64,000 nt of DNA from Tunturiibacter empetritectus (GCF_014201375.1 NZ_JACHDZ010000001.1:1219206-1283205), one strand, 5' to 3'. Counted from the stretch's first letter, positions 35,723-44,225 are shown. The notes: generated from the sequence alone by a model not told the origin. Translations and numbers: made by a program.

Positions 35723-37867
35723 ATGCCTATCAGCCCTTCTGTTGTCCAAAGTCAGCGCATTGCCCTTGTTTCGAACGGGTATGCGCGCGTATTAGTTGAA
35801 ACGAATGGAAAGAGGCCCGTTGAACCCTCATGGCCCGAACGTTCACGTCAAGCAACGTTAGAGACTGTATCTAGTCAATGGGTGTCCAACGATGCACTCA
35901 ATACTGGTGTACTGTGTGACGAGTTGTGCGCAATTGACATCGACGTAGATAACAACCAAGAGCTTGTAAGCAATATTATCGAGCTCGCACGGCAACTGTT
36001 GGGGCCGGGTGCGCCGATTCGTTACAGAGGCAACAGCACCCGCGTGCTCACACTTTATCGCGTAATGAATCACACAATGGCACAACGCCACAAGACCGTG
36101 AGAGGGACACATGGGAGCGTTGACTTCCTAAGTGGACTACGGCAATTCGTTGCGTATGGTGAGCATGAGAGCGGGGCAGAATACCGTTGGGATGTGGAGT
36201 TGAAAACGATCCCCCGCACTTCATTGCCTACCGTTACTTATGAGGACGTAAAGCACTTCCGTACTCAGCTAGCCGAGTTGATGGGTGAAATCGCTTCCCA
36301 TGTGGTGCCTGCACAACCGAATACAGCAGTACCCGCGTTCGTTCCATGTGCTGCTCCAGACGGATTCGCACCAATGGCGGCACGCTTACCAGCTACGAAA
36401 CAGGAACTTGCCTATGCACAAGCGGCTCTCAACAATGAAGTTGATAAGCTCTGCGCAATGCGTTCAGGATCGCACCGAAACAACGCGCTGAATATCGCCG
36501 CACATAGCCTTGGCACGATGGTTGGCAGTGGGTGGATTGACGCTGCGACAGTCGTCCGCGCTCTCTTTAGTGCAGCGATATCTAATGGGTACGTTGCCAA
36601 GCGTGGGGAGGAAGCAGCTAAGAATTCGATTGTCTCGGGTCTGAACGCTGGCATGGAGAAGCCGCGCGATCCGCTAGCCTCTGACAAGCCGCTAGGCAGC
36701 TTGCCGGGCAATCTGGTAGACCCTCGCACGACCAAAGCCGCCAGCAAAGCCTCAGCCGCAAATTCAACCGCTGTAGCGGGCCAGCCAAAGGGCAAAACGA
36801 CGGTGGAGCTTGTGGGCATGGGCGACGTAGTAGAGAAGCCCATCACTTGGCTTTGGCCGGGGTATCTTCCCTCTGGTGCGCTTACCCTACTGGCAGGACA
36901 GGCTAGCACTGGTAAGAGCACGCTTTCGTTTGGGCTGGCCGCTACGGTGTCGAACGGCGGGCATTGGCCCGATGGTACGCGCTGTGCAACTCCGGGCACC
37001 GTGTTGATATGGTCAGGCGAGGATGATCTAGCTACGACTGTGAAGCCGCGTCTTATGGCTGCTGGCGCGGCGATGAATAGGGTGGGCGGTGTCAAAGGGA
37101 CTATTGATGAACAAGGTATGAAACTGCCGTTTGATCCATCTACCGACATGGGCAAATTGCGCGAGGCCGCAACTGCGCTTGGTGGCGTAGCGTTACTCAT
37201 CATTGATCCAATCGTAAGCGCGGTGACTGGTGACATGAACAAAGCCAACGATGTGCGCCGCAGCTTGCAGGCGGTCGTTGATTTCGCTTCTGAGTTTGGA
37301 TGCGCCATCATTGGCATCACCCACTTTGCAAAGAACACCCAGGGCAAGCGAACAACGGATAGGGTGCTGGGTTCGCAAGCCTTCGCCGCGCTTGCACGCA
37401 TGGTGCTAGTGACGGCCAAGGAAGAGGATTCGGATGAGCGCGTATTTACTCGTGACAAAACCAACATCACGATTGAGGGCGGTGGCTTTCATTACACGAT
37501 TGAAGCTGTCCCGCTTCACAGCAACATTGTAGGAACTCGCGTGGTGTGGGGCGGCGCGGTGGAAGGTAGTTCTCGTTCCATCCTTTCTTCTATTGAGGGC
37601 GAGGAAATTCCGATATCCGGCAAGAAGTCAGACGAAGCGAGGAACTTTTTGTATCGCGTGCTGGCAAACGGCGCGGTTCCGGCTAAGGACGTTCAGAAAC
37701 AGGCGAGGGCTGAGGGGATTGCCGAAGTCACTCTGCGGCGCACCCGCGAGTCTATGAACATAGTGCCCGCGAAGATCAAAGGAGACTTTGCCGGGCCGTG
37801 GATGTGGGAATTGCCACATCATGTTGGGATTGCAAACGAAATGCTTAGGGATATCAAACCGTCATAG
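35723..37867 (+). CDS. bifunctional primase-polymerase/RepA-like AAA helicase
   Basis: 714-residue replication protein. Residues about 10-190 are a prim-pol domain (VETNGKRPVEPSWP, catalytic Asp pair in LCAIDIDVDN, HGSVDFLSGLRQFVAYGEH). A linker at about 215-330 is followed by an AAA_25/RepA-type helicase domain (PSGALTLLAGQASTGKSTL with Walker A near residue 395, IWSGEDD, Walker B VALLIIDPI near 490, CAIIGITHFAKN). The C-terminal part may bind DNA. It starts on the base after the upstream stop. With the iterons downstream it should form an element-specific initiator and primase-helicase, as in P4-like satellites. Confidence 0.85.
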   Translation: MPISPSVVQSQRIALVSNGYARVLVETNGKRPVEPSWPERSRQATLETVSSQWVSNDALNTGVLCDELCAIDIDVDNNQELVSNIIELARQLLGPGAPIRYRGNSTRVLTLYRVMNHTMAQRHKTVRGTHGSVDFLSGLRQFVAYGEHESGAEYRWDVELKTIPRTSLPTVTYEDVKHFRTQLAELMGEIASHVVPAQPNTAVPAFVPCAAPDGFAPMAARLPATKQELAYAQAALNNEVDKLCAMRSGSHRNNALNIAAHSLGTMVGSGWIDAATVVRALFSAAISNGYVAKRGEEAAKNSIVSGLNAGMEKPRDPLASDKPLGSLPGNLVDPRTTKAASKASAANSTAVAGQPKGKTTVELVGMGDVVEKPITWLWPGYLPSGALTLLAGQASTGKSTLSFGLAATVSNGGHWPDGTRCATPGTVLIWSGEDDLATTVKPRLMAAGAAMNRVGGVKGTIDEQGMKLPFDPSTDMGKLREAATALGGVALLIIDPIVSAVTGDMNKANDVRRSLQAVVDFASEFGCAIIGITHFAKNTQGKRTTDRVLGSQAFAALARMVLVTAKEEDSDERVFTRDKTNITIEGGGFHYTIEAVPLHSNIVGTRVVWGGAVEGSSRSILSSIEGEEIPISGKKSDEARNFLYRVLANGAVPAKDVQKQARAEGIAEVTLRRTRESMNIVPAKIKGDFAGPWMWELPHHVGIANEMLRDIKPS

Positions 37868-37923
37868 CCTGAAGTGTTGACCATCAGACAGACTGGCATC
37901 CGGGTTTCGAATCAGTATTGACA

Positions 37924-38094
37924 ATGGAAAACGGAACCGATCCCCGCGTCATCTCTGCTGACAGAATGGATGGAGGAGTTGTCGTCTCATTCGATGACGG
38001 CAAGACTGCTCTCTATCCTGCACATCTTCTGCGCGCAATGCTCCCACAAGCCAAGCAAATGAACGATGTAGATTTTGGAAGTCGTCGAAGTTGA
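37924..38094 (+). CDS. 56-residue hypothetical protein
   Basis: Short frame MENGTDPRVISADRMDGG, then VVVSFDDGKTALYPAHLLRAML, ending DFGSRRS. The pattern V.V.F.DGK.ALY...LL resembles small single-domain proteins seen often in acidobacterial genomes (recalled). No strong ribosome site. It lies after the primase-helicase gene on the same strand, and its last codons overlap the first iteron. Confidence 0.5.
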   Translation: MENGTDPRVISADRMDGGVVVSFDDGKTALYPAHLLRAMLPQAKQMNDVDFGSRRS

Positions 38095-38260
38095 TCATCG
38101 TTGCCCTCCATATATTCGATGATCATCTTGGGCATCTTCGATGTTGATCATTGTATGAAGATGATCATGCTAAGTCCTTTAGATATAGAAGATGATCATA
38201 AAAAAACTAATAGGACATCTTCACCATTTGGGTGAAATCGACGTCTGTGAAGTTGATCAA
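38086..38260. repeat. TGATCA iteron cluster, candidate replication origin
   Basis: Six TGATCA cores at 38092, 38120, 38145, 38162, 38193 and 38254, most inside the longer motif GAAG(A/T)TGATCAT or CGATG(T)TGATCAT, with spacing 28, 25, 17, 31 and 61. The region is AT-rich and contains the hairpin TTCACC..GGTGAA (38219-38235). It directly follows the primase-helicase operon, the usual place for initiator-binding iterons in satellites and plasmids. Confidence 0.62.
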
Positions 38261-38568
38261 ATTTAGATAGTCAAAGACTATTGCGATTGGTCGTGTGTGT
38301 CCATAAAAACGGCAAATAAATATGCCGTACGACACCGACGAATCAAAATCTGCACGAAGCAATTATGGGCAGAGAGTAGTTATGCGCGAGCGTGTTCCGG
38401 GATCGAGAAACTAACACTGCGCAATCCCAACAATATCAATGCAATCAATTAGTTAGATGCCACTTGCACGCGTCGTGATGTGTAGAGACTGGCAGTGCGA
38501 TATGCCGTAAAATATGACGTACGCTGTGTTGGGTGACAGCATATGTCTTCATAAGTTGTTGATATGGT
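38261..38568. other. right end of the element, with candidate arm-type sites
   Basis: About 300 bp without a supported gene. It holds TATGCCGTA at 38321-38329 and 38501-38509, the variant TATGACGTA at 38513-38521 and an inverted ACGGCAAA at 38309-38316. These match the two sites before the integrase gene (27667, 27680), so they are candidate P' arm sites. The sequence TAAGTTGTTGAT just before the tRNA is shared with the flank of att copy 2. Confidence 0.5.
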
Positions 38569-38643
38569 TGGTGGGCACAGCAGGATTCGAACCTACGACT
38601 TCCACCGTGTGAAGGTGGCACTCTACCGCTGAGTTATGCGCCC
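38569..38643 (-). tRNA. tRNA-Val (anticodon CAC)
   Basis: 75-nt cloverleaf on the minus strand. The acceptor arm GGGCGCA pairs with TGTGCCC, the D arm contains AGCGGTAGA, the anticodon arm CCACC/GGTGG encloses TTCACAC with anticodon CAC, the T arm GTAGG/CCTGC encloses TTCGAAT, and CCA is encoded. The T stem has a G.U pair at 50-64 that copy 1 of the repeat lacks. Its 3' half is the attachment site for the array to its left, so the 3' part present today came from an element. Confidence 0.95.
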
Positions 38644-38818
38644 GGAATGGCTTCGGCTGCCGCGCAAGCCGTTCGCCCAAGCTTCTGTACAGAATAGCAT
38701 TCCTCGCCTTCCAAAACCAGATTCCAACTCATCAGGTCCCGTAGTTGCTGGAGATACGCTCTAGTTACGGGGAATACTTGGGGTGCGCTTTCGATAACGG
38801 TACAATCGGCCTGTAGAA

Positions 38819-39601
38819 ATGTCCTCTCCCTCTCCGAATTTTCGTCACCGAGACCCCCATGCCCCCCCTGAACAGGACGGCGCGGAGGAGATTCCGGTGA
38901 AATTTGATCAACAGACGCAACCCCGCGAGGAAGATGGGGTTGAGGATGATATGGCTACGCTGGCGATCAATCCGAGACTCTTTGAAAACCTTCCGGTTGC
39001 AGAGACACACCGTGCGGCCGGCGACTTTGGACAGATGGACGACGCGGCAATCATGCTCGAGTTGAGCGCCGGAAACATGGCCGGGTTCGACTTTCTCATC
39101 CAGAAGTACCGCAAGCCCATTGTTCACTTCATGTATCGCATGGTGCACAACCAGGCAGTCGCAGAGGAGCTGGCACAGGAGGTCTTCCTCCGGGTCTACC
39201 GTTCTCGCGAGACCTATCGTGCTGAAGCCCGGTTCAGCACCTGGCTCTACCGGATCGCGACTAATCTGGGAGTGAACTACGCGCGCGATACCCGGCACGA
39301 ACGGACAGCATCTACCGTCTATCTCGATGAAGCCGACTCCGAGACAGGGACAACGCCCGATGTTGCGGACTCAACGCCCGATGTCGAAGCCAAACTCCTG
39401 AGGCAGGAGCGTCTGAATGCCATTCGCGAGCATGTACTCGCGCTTCCGGAGCGGCAACGCATGGCCGTACTCATGCATAAGTATGAAGGTATGGATTACA
39501 AGCAAATTGGAGATGTTCTCAAATTGAGCGAGTCCGCCACGAAGTCGTTGCTCTTCCGCGCCTATCAGACACTGCGCGAAAAGCTGAAGGCTTTTGTTTA
39601 G
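38819..39601 (+). CDS. ECF sigma factor (sigma-70 family, RpoE-like)
   Basis: 260-residue extracytoplasmic-function sigma factor. Region 2 (about 85-150) has FDFLIQKYRKPIVHFMYRMVHNQAVAEELAQEVFLRVYRS and FSTWLYRIATNL; region 4 (about 195-255) has LPERQRMAVLMHKYEGMDYKQIGDVLKLSESATKSLLFRAY. The first 75 residues are an acidic, non-conserved extension; ATG 38951 (MATLAINP) is a credible alternative start with a GAGG nearby. The anti-sigma gene follows after 66 bp. Together they should control a cell-envelope stress regulon. Confidence 0.88.
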   Translation: MSSPSPNFRHRDPHAPPEQDGAEEIPVKFDQQTQPREEDGVEDDMATLAINPRLFENLPVAETHRAAGDFGQMDDAAIMLELSAGNMAGFDFLIQKYRKPIVHFMYRMVHNQAVAEELAQEVFLRVYRSRETYRAEARFSTWLYRIATNLGVNYARDTRHERTASTVYLDEADSETGTTPDVADSTPDVEAKLLRQERLNAIREHVLALPERQRMAVLMHKYEGMDYKQIGDVLKLSESATKSLLFRAYQTLREKLKAFV

Positions 39602-39667
39602 ATTCGCTGGAGTTTTTACGCGCGCCTCTTGAACGCGCTGGCTGAAAAGAAATTGGAAAGGTTCACA

Positions 39668-40171
39668 ATGATCTGTAAAGACTGTCAATCCGCAATGGTC
39701 GATCTCCTTCTGGATCCGACTGCGCCTGCGAGTCGAGAGATGCAGGCCCATATCGAGTCATGCGCCGCCTGCGCCCAGGAGTTCAAGTCCATGCAGGCGA
39801 CCTTCGCGCTGCTCGATACCTGGAAGGCTCCGGAGCCTTCGCCTTACTTCGATCAAAAGCTGGCTGTGCGCCTCCGCGAAGAGCAGACCCTGGCACCGGC
39901 CGGCTGGTTTGAGAAGCTAAAGGCTCGCCTGCTCTTCAATACAGGGCGCCAGCTTCGTCCAGCGCTTGCCGGTGGCCTTGCACTAATCCTTCTGGTGGGC
40001 GGCGGAACCGTTGCCAATCTCACCGGATTCCATCACTCGGCTCCTCAGACCTCAGCGGCGGTGCAAGACCTGCAGATCCTCGATAAGAACGATCAGGCTC
40101 TGCAAACGATGGATCAACTCTTGCAAGACGATGCTCCGGCCGATGATTCCACGGCCCAGCCCAGCAGCTAG
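39668..40171 (+). CDS. zinc-finger anti-sigma factor, membrane-anchored
   Basis: 167 residues. The N-terminal zf-HC2 domain is cytoplasmic with the H-x3-C-x2-C signature in HIESCAACA (about 33-41). One membrane helix lies near 100-122 (LRPALAGGLALILLVGGGTVANL), followed by a short polar periplasmic tail. ATG 39668 has GGAAAGG; an upstream ATG at 39629 lacks one. Cognate of the preceding ECF sigma factor. Confidence 0.85.
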   Translation: MICKDCQSAMVDLLLDPTAPASREMQAHIESCAACAQEFKSMQATFALLDTWKAPEPSPYFDQKLAVRLREEQTLAPAGWFEKLKARLLFNTGRQLRPALAGGLALILLVGGGTVANLTGFHHSAPQTSAAVQDLQILDKNDQALQTMDQLLQDDAPADDSTAQPSS

Positions 40172-40276
40172 TCTCCGGTTTGACTTCAAGAAAATTGATT
40201 GAAGGGAGATGGAACACGATAAGCTGCTGTAAACACAAAGTTTTATGGAACTGCGGTTCTTCTATTCGCTGAAAAC

Positions 40277-40915
40277 ATGCCATTTTCTCTTCATTTACGG
40301 CGTTTTGCTCGACTAGCTCTTGCCGGGATGATTTTGTCATCCACGATAACGATTACCTTGGCCCAGCCGGCGCCTGCGCATAGAGCCGGGGTGGGATTCC
40401 GTGCGCCCGTCGCGCAGTCGCGGCCCGCCCCGGGGCTTGAGCCGAAGCGAAATCAGGAGCATCTGGCCCAGTGGATGAACCGTCACAGCAACCTTCCTCT
40501 CGCGGAGCAGCAGCGCGCTTTGGAAAATGAGCCCGGCTTTCGCGATCTACCCCCACCGACCCAGCAGCGTATGCGCGATCGCCTGACGCAACTGAATAAT
40601 ATGACGCCCGAGCAGCGCCAACGGATCCTTGACCGCACCGAAGCAATGGAGCGTCTCACGCTGCCGCAACGACAGCAGGTTCGCGGCGCGATGCAACAGC
40701 TTGGCGGGCTTCCTGAAGATCGTCGCCGTCTGGTTGCCCGTGCCTTCCGCGACCTTCGCGAGATGCCCCAACCCCAACGCCAGGCTATTCTCGACTCGGA
40801 TCGCTTTCGCGGTCAGTTTTCCGATCAGGAGCGGAGCACACTCTCCAATCTTCTTGCTGTCGAACCCTATCTTCCGGTCCGGCGGCCAAATGACGGGACT
40901 ACGTACGGAAAATAA
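40277..40915 (+). CDS. secreted DUF3106 protein
   Basis: 212 residues. Signal peptide at 1-29 (ARLALAGMILSSTITITLAQ), then a Pro/Arg-rich linker and the DUF3106 repeats of Pro-Arg-Gln helices: LAQWMNRHSNLPLAEQQRALENEPGF, LPPPTQQRMRDRL, MTPEQRQRILDR, LPEDRRRLVARAFRDLR. Likely a periplasmic protein of the sigma/anti-sigma operon. Function unknown, possibly a sensor by analogy with other stress-responsive Gln/Arg repeat proteins (speculative). A terminator follows. Confidence 0.8.
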   Translation: MPFSLHLRRFARLALAGMILSSTITITLAQPAPAHRAGVGFRAPVAQSRPAPGLEPKRNQEHLAQWMNRHSNLPLAEQQRALENEPGFRDLPPPTQQRMRDRLTQLNNMTPEQRQRILDRTEAMERLTLPQRQQVRGAMQQLGGLPEDRRRLVARAFRDLREMPQPQRQAILDSDRFRGQFSDQERSTLSNLLAVEPYLPVRRPNDGTTYGK

Positions 40916-40948
40916 TCCAGGTTATTTTACAGAGTCGCCGACAGAGAG

Positions 40949-40976
40949 TAGCCGCCCGAAGGCGGCTATTTTTTGT
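40949..40976 (+). terminator. intrinsic terminator of the ECF sigma operon
   Basis: TAGCCGCC and GGCGGCTA pair over a CGAA tetraloop (40949-40968), followed by seven T residues. 33 bp after the DUF3106 stop. Confidence 0.88.
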
Positions 40977-41461
40977 TGCAGCTTTTTGTTGCAGGGTGGG
41001 GGCGGGGCTATGGGTGAGGGACACCGTCTGCTTTTTGGCCCAGCTTCTAGAGTATCTCCGGAGGTAGACGATCAAGCCAATCAGGATTGCGGCGAGGTGA
41101 TCGCGAAGTACAAACAGATCCGAGATATCTCCTGAACGGTCTCCCTCCCCATAGTAGATACAGTCTGCGCTGGCCCCCGTTTACTATCCATACAACTTTG
41201 GCAGAACGGCCATGGTTCCTTTGCGCAAGGCCCAGGAGTGCCTTCGCTACCCGTGATTCGCCAGGGACCCCAAAAATGGTGGTTCTGCGATGAGCCTGCA
41301 GCGCGCGCTGAGTGACTTTGGAGACTCTGCCGATTATTCGCGTATTGATGACGAGAAGAGCGTTTATCGGACTGACGTTGGCCGAACAGGAGCAGCCAAC
41401 CGACCGGCCGTGGGTCGCCAGAACTCCGGTCAATGATCCTGCAGGTGTTGTCGGCGATTCA
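40977..41461. other. non-coding stretch after the ECF sigma operon
   Basis: About 485 bp in which I see no supported gene. A 147-codon minus frame (41047-41490) overlaps it but its residue composition (many Arg, no domain, no ribosome site) looks non-coding. Confidence 0.5.
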
Positions 41462-42052
41462 TCAACGCGTCTGCCTTCGCACATATTCATACTTGTGCTT
41501 CAGCCAACTATTTCCATTGCCATCCGCAAGGTTGAAGTACTGGTCTTTCTCATCGTGGTTCGCATCGGTTTGCCGGATCACTTCCTGCATCGAGAGAAGT
41601 TGACCGGCTCTTGAACCTACCATCGGAACAGCAAAGGGCTCGAACACAATACGTATGTTGGCGATGTCACCGCGATCCGCACTCGATGCAGGCATCATTC
41701 CTACCGAAGCGCGGGTATCCATCGACACGTACTTCCAGCGTCCTTCGATGCGGTGGTAGCTCAGGTAATCAATCCGCTGAATTTGCGAGGCCGGCGCACC
41801 AACGGCCGGCTCCAAGACTTCCTCAAGAAATTCTCCAACCATCCTCCGCTCCGCTACCCATGCAGTGGTCGTCGGCACAGCACCGGGCGAATCCCAAATG
41901 GTTTCTTTCACATTCCAAACACCAGCGCGCTGTGCCAACTGAGCGTTCTCTCGTCCGATGTCAGCAGCCTTGTTGCTTTTTTGCCCGTACAAAGGCGAGA
42001 ACGCGAGACCAGAGGCATAAGAGAGAGTAATCAGGATGCGTCGGATAGACAT
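41462..42052 (-). CDS. secreted DUF1579-like protein
   Basis: 196 residues with an N-terminal signal peptide (ILITLSYASGLAFSPLYG, cleavage before QKS). The mature part has the DUF1579 pattern of a lipocalin-like sheet: AGVWNVKETIWDSPG, AERRMVGEFLEEVLEP, IDYLSYHRIEGRWKYVSMDTRA and the final NSWLKHKYEYVRRQ. A GGAGG ribosome site precedes ATG 42052. It is divergent from an ArsR-type regulator, and two dyads lie in the shared region, so it is a likely target. Confidence 0.75.
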   Translation of the reverse strand: MSIRRILITLSYASGLAFSPLYGQKSNKAADIGRENAQLAQRAGVWNVKETIWDSPGAVPTTTAWVAERRMVGEFLEEVLEPAVGAPASQIQRIDYLSYHRIEGRWKYVSMDTRASVGMMPASSADRGDIANIRIVFEPFAVPMVGSRAGQLLSMQEVIRQTDANHDEKDQYFNLADGNGNSWLKHKYEYVRRQTR

Positions 42053-42064
42053 AGAACCTCCGTA

Positions 42065-42142
42065 TGTTCGACATTATTCGAACATGAATGAGACATTCAG
42101 ATCAGACGCGAGGATGCACTATTGTTCTATTTTTTTCGAACA
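42065..42142. promoter_or_regulatory. two TGTTC-N10-GAACA operators
   Basis: Dyads at 42065-42084 and 42123-42142, each TGTTC, ten bases, then GAACA, with centres 58 bp apart. The first is extended to ATGTTCG/CGAACAT. They lie between divergent DUF1579 and ArsR starts, so the ArsR-type protein probably binds here and controls both genes. Confidence 0.65.
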
Positions 42143-42162
42143 CAACGGGGTATAAACAGAGA

Positions 42163-42504
42163 ATGGGTATTGACAAGAAGCCCGTCGACGCTGAGAACAG
42201 CGTGCTCTCTCTAGCCCACGTGCTTCAAGCTTTTGCGGACCCGGCCCGTTTAGAGATCGTCCGACAGCTCGATGAAACACCCGACAAAGCGTGTGGAACC
42301 TTCGGCATCGACAAGCCGAAGTCAACCATGTCCCACCACTTCAACGTACTTCGCACGAGTGGTATTCTCGGCTTTGAGAAACGTGGCTCAAGTCTGGTGA
42401 ACTACATCGAGAGGAAACGCCTGGACGCAAGGTTCCCGGGACTGTTGGACAGCATACTTGAAAGTGCCGGTCGACCTGGCAGACCGCGGCGGCGGAGGAA
42501 ATAA
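42163..42504 (+). CDS. ArsR-family transcriptional regulator
   Basis: 113 residues with one winged HTH: LSLAHVLQAFADPARLEIVRQLDE, then KPKSTMSHHFNVLRTSGILGFEKRGSSLVNYIERKRLDARFPGLLDSI. The recognition helix is SHHFNVLR. There are no Cys clusters of the usual metal-sensing types, so the inducer may not be a metal. ATG 42163 (GGGGT upstream) is preferred to a start at 42088, which would overlap the operator region. It probably represses itself and the divergent DUF1579 gene. Confidence 0.85.
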   Translation: MGIDKKPVDAENSVLSLAHVLQAFADPARLEIVRQLDETPDKACGTFGIDKPKSTMSHHFNVLRTSGILGFEKRGSSLVNYIERKRLDARFPGLLDSILESAGRPGRPRRRRK

Positions 42505-42944
42505 GCTTCGAAAGCCATACAGGGAGACCTCAGTGGATCGATTTAGATGTGCCGCCCTCCGGTACATTTCAGGATCGGCTACATTGCTACCGACAAGTCG
42601 GCTTGTGTTTACTCACCGTCGGCGTTATAAATCGCGACTAGCGATAATCGACCCGAAGCACTCGTTGAGAGACGGTGGTTCGAACTCTGGCAGGTCCTCG
42701 TAACCCCGGAAGTGGCACCGGCTGTGAGACTGCTAGCGTATAGGATCGTAGCAGTCTCTTGACCTCTCTTGACCTGTCCGCACCGCTCGGCCTACCCTAT
42801 GGGTATGCACTTGCATCACAGCTTCTTCTGTTGTTGTCGCCGCTCCCCGCTGGCCTGACACGCGTGCTCTGAGTCTGTTGATCCAAGCGGACTCCCATTT
42901 TGTCTTCACCTCCCATAAATCGCAAGAAAGAATTGAGATCTTCC
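42505..42944. other. non-coding stretch between arsR and the TlpA-like gene
   Basis: 440 bp with no gene I can support. Several short frames exist without domains or ribosome sites. Possible promoter region of the downstream thioredoxin-like gene. Confidence 0.5.
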
Positions 42945-44198
42945 ATGAAGCTCTTCGCCAGTCTTATTCTGGTCGCTGTCTCTGCCGTTGCTCACGGTTC
43001 AAAGCAAGGTGCAATCGCCGGTCGCTGGACAGGCGATGCAACCGTCCACGGACAGCAGGTTCCCGTTCGCCTCGAGATTACCGGCAGTGGCAAAAATCTT
43101 CAGGCCGCTCTGCTCAACGGCCCGGAGCGAAGCCCCGCATCAAGCGTCAGCTTTGCCGCCAACCATCTCGTGGTCACGTTCAACTATTACGCCCGAACGC
43201 TCGATGCCACCGTAGCAGACGGCCATCTGACGGGAACCTTCGGCACCACTGCCACACGCTATCCCGTCAGTCTGACCCTTCATGGCTCAGCCGGCGTCGA
43301 CACCAAACCGGACGGCCCGGCCATCCCCGGAGACTGGGAGGTGGAGGTTAAATCCTCCAAGGGCGAGTCGGCGTGGCAGCTTCGCATTGAGCCCTCCGCA
43401 CCTTTGCCTCACTCGGACCAGGTCAAGGCAGTCATTCAACGCATCGACGGCGATACCGGCGCTCTCTACGGAGGCTGGACAGGGCACGAGTACCTGATCG
43501 GGCACTTCACCGCCGCCGGCCCGGCGCTCTACAGCGTCACTCCGCAATCCGACGGAACACTTCTGGTCTCCAATAAACTACGGGCAGATGTGAACGAACA
43601 GCAGAATCTTGTCGCTCGCAGGCCGGCACAGGCGCGGGCGGCGGCGCTTCCCGGCATGACCGATCCGACGCAGCAGACTACGGTCAAGGACCCGTCGGCG
43701 CGCTTTGCCTTCAGCTTTCCGGACCTCAACGGCAAGCTCGTCTCCAACACCGATCCGCAGTTCGACGGCAAGGTCGTAATCGTTGCGATCGGCGGGTCCT
43801 GGTGCCCCAACTGCCACGACGAAGCGCCCATGCTGGAGAGTCTCTACAAGCAGTTTCACAGCCATGGACTGGAGGTGGTGAACCTGTCGTTTGAGGAAGC
43901 CGATCAGTTGAAAGACCCGACCCGCCTACGTGCCTTCATCGAAAAATATGGACTTACCTACACGGTTCTGGTCGCGGGAGAGACCGAGCAGTTGAATGAA
44001 AAGATTCCGCAGGGCGTGAACCTCAATTGCTGGCCTACCTCGTTCTTTCTGGGACGCGATGGGCGGGTCAGGGAGGTCCATGCAGGCTTTGCCGGCCCGG
44101 CGAATCCGCCGGCGCACGAGGCTCTGGTGAAGGAGACAACAGAGCTGGTCGAAAAGCTGCTTGCGGAGCCGGTTCCGACTCAGTCTGCTTCGCGTTAA
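42945..44198 (+). CDS. secreted TlpA/ResA-like thioredoxin with N-terminal lipocalin-like half
   Basis: 417 residues. Signal peptide at 1-19 (KLFASLILVAVSAVAHG). The first half (about 25-230) is a beta-rich domain (GAIAGRWTGDATVHGQQVPV, LTGTFGTTATRYPVSLTL). The second half (about 260-405) is thioredoxin-like: FSFPDLNGKLVSNTDPQFDGK, active site WCPNCHDEAPMLESLYKQF and a cis-Pro in CWPTSFFLGRDGRVREVHAGF. CPNC is an unusual but known active-site form. ATG 42945 puts the signal at the N-terminus. Likely a periplasmic thiol-disulfide protein. A terminator follows. Confidence 0.85.
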   Translation: MKLFASLILVAVSAVAHGSKQGAIAGRWTGDATVHGQQVPVRLEITGSGKNLQAALLNGPERSPASSVSFAANHLVVTFNYYARTLDATVADGHLTGTFGTTATRYPVSLTLHGSAGVDTKPDGPAIPGDWEVEVKSSKGESAWQLRIEPSAPLPHSDQVKAVIQRIDGDTGALYGGWTGHEYLIGHFTAAGPALYSVTPQSDGTLLVSNKLRADVNEQQNLVARRPAQARAAALPGMTDPTQQTTVKDPSARFAFSFPDLNGKLVSNTDPQFDGKVVIVAIGGSWCPNCHDEAPMLESLYKQFHSHGLEVVNLSFEEADQLKDPTRLRAFIEKYGLTYTVLVAGETEQLNEKIPQGVNLNCWPTSFFLGRDGRVREVHAGFAGPANPPAHEALVKETTELVEKLLAEPVPTQSASR

Positions 44199-44225
44199 AT
44201 TTGGATTTGGTGAAGAAAAAATTTG

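Larger units (their letters stand above)
27414..38643. mobile_element. phage-satellite-like integrated element with capsid and terminase genes
   Basis: 11.2 kb bounded by att copy 3 and the intact tRNA-Val. Left to right: integrase (+), zinc-binding protein (+), DUF6680 (-), HEPN protein (+), then a minus-strand packaging block (TerL, TerS, major capsid, coiled-coil protein, unknown) and a plus-strand replication block (AlpA-type regulator, unknown, primase-helicase, small protein, iterons). No portal, head protease, tail, lysin or holin gene was found, so it cannot make a full virion alone. All main frames look intact. Compared with P4, PICI and capsid-forming PICI satellites it shares the layout logic but lacks a portal. 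Confidence 0.8.

Noticed and set aside
38086-38260. CRISPR array in the repeat-rich stretch
   Set aside because: Repeats are about 12 bp with irregular spacing and no spacers of constant size, which fits iterons. No Cas gene is present anywhere in the window.
41047-41490. 147-codon minus-strand frame
   Set aside because: Arg-rich, no domain, no ribosome site, and it overlaps the end of the well-supported DUF1579 gene.
42660-42705. T-loop-like GGTTCGAAC in the arsR/TlpA spacer
   Set aside because: No acceptor stem or anticodon arm could be folded around it.
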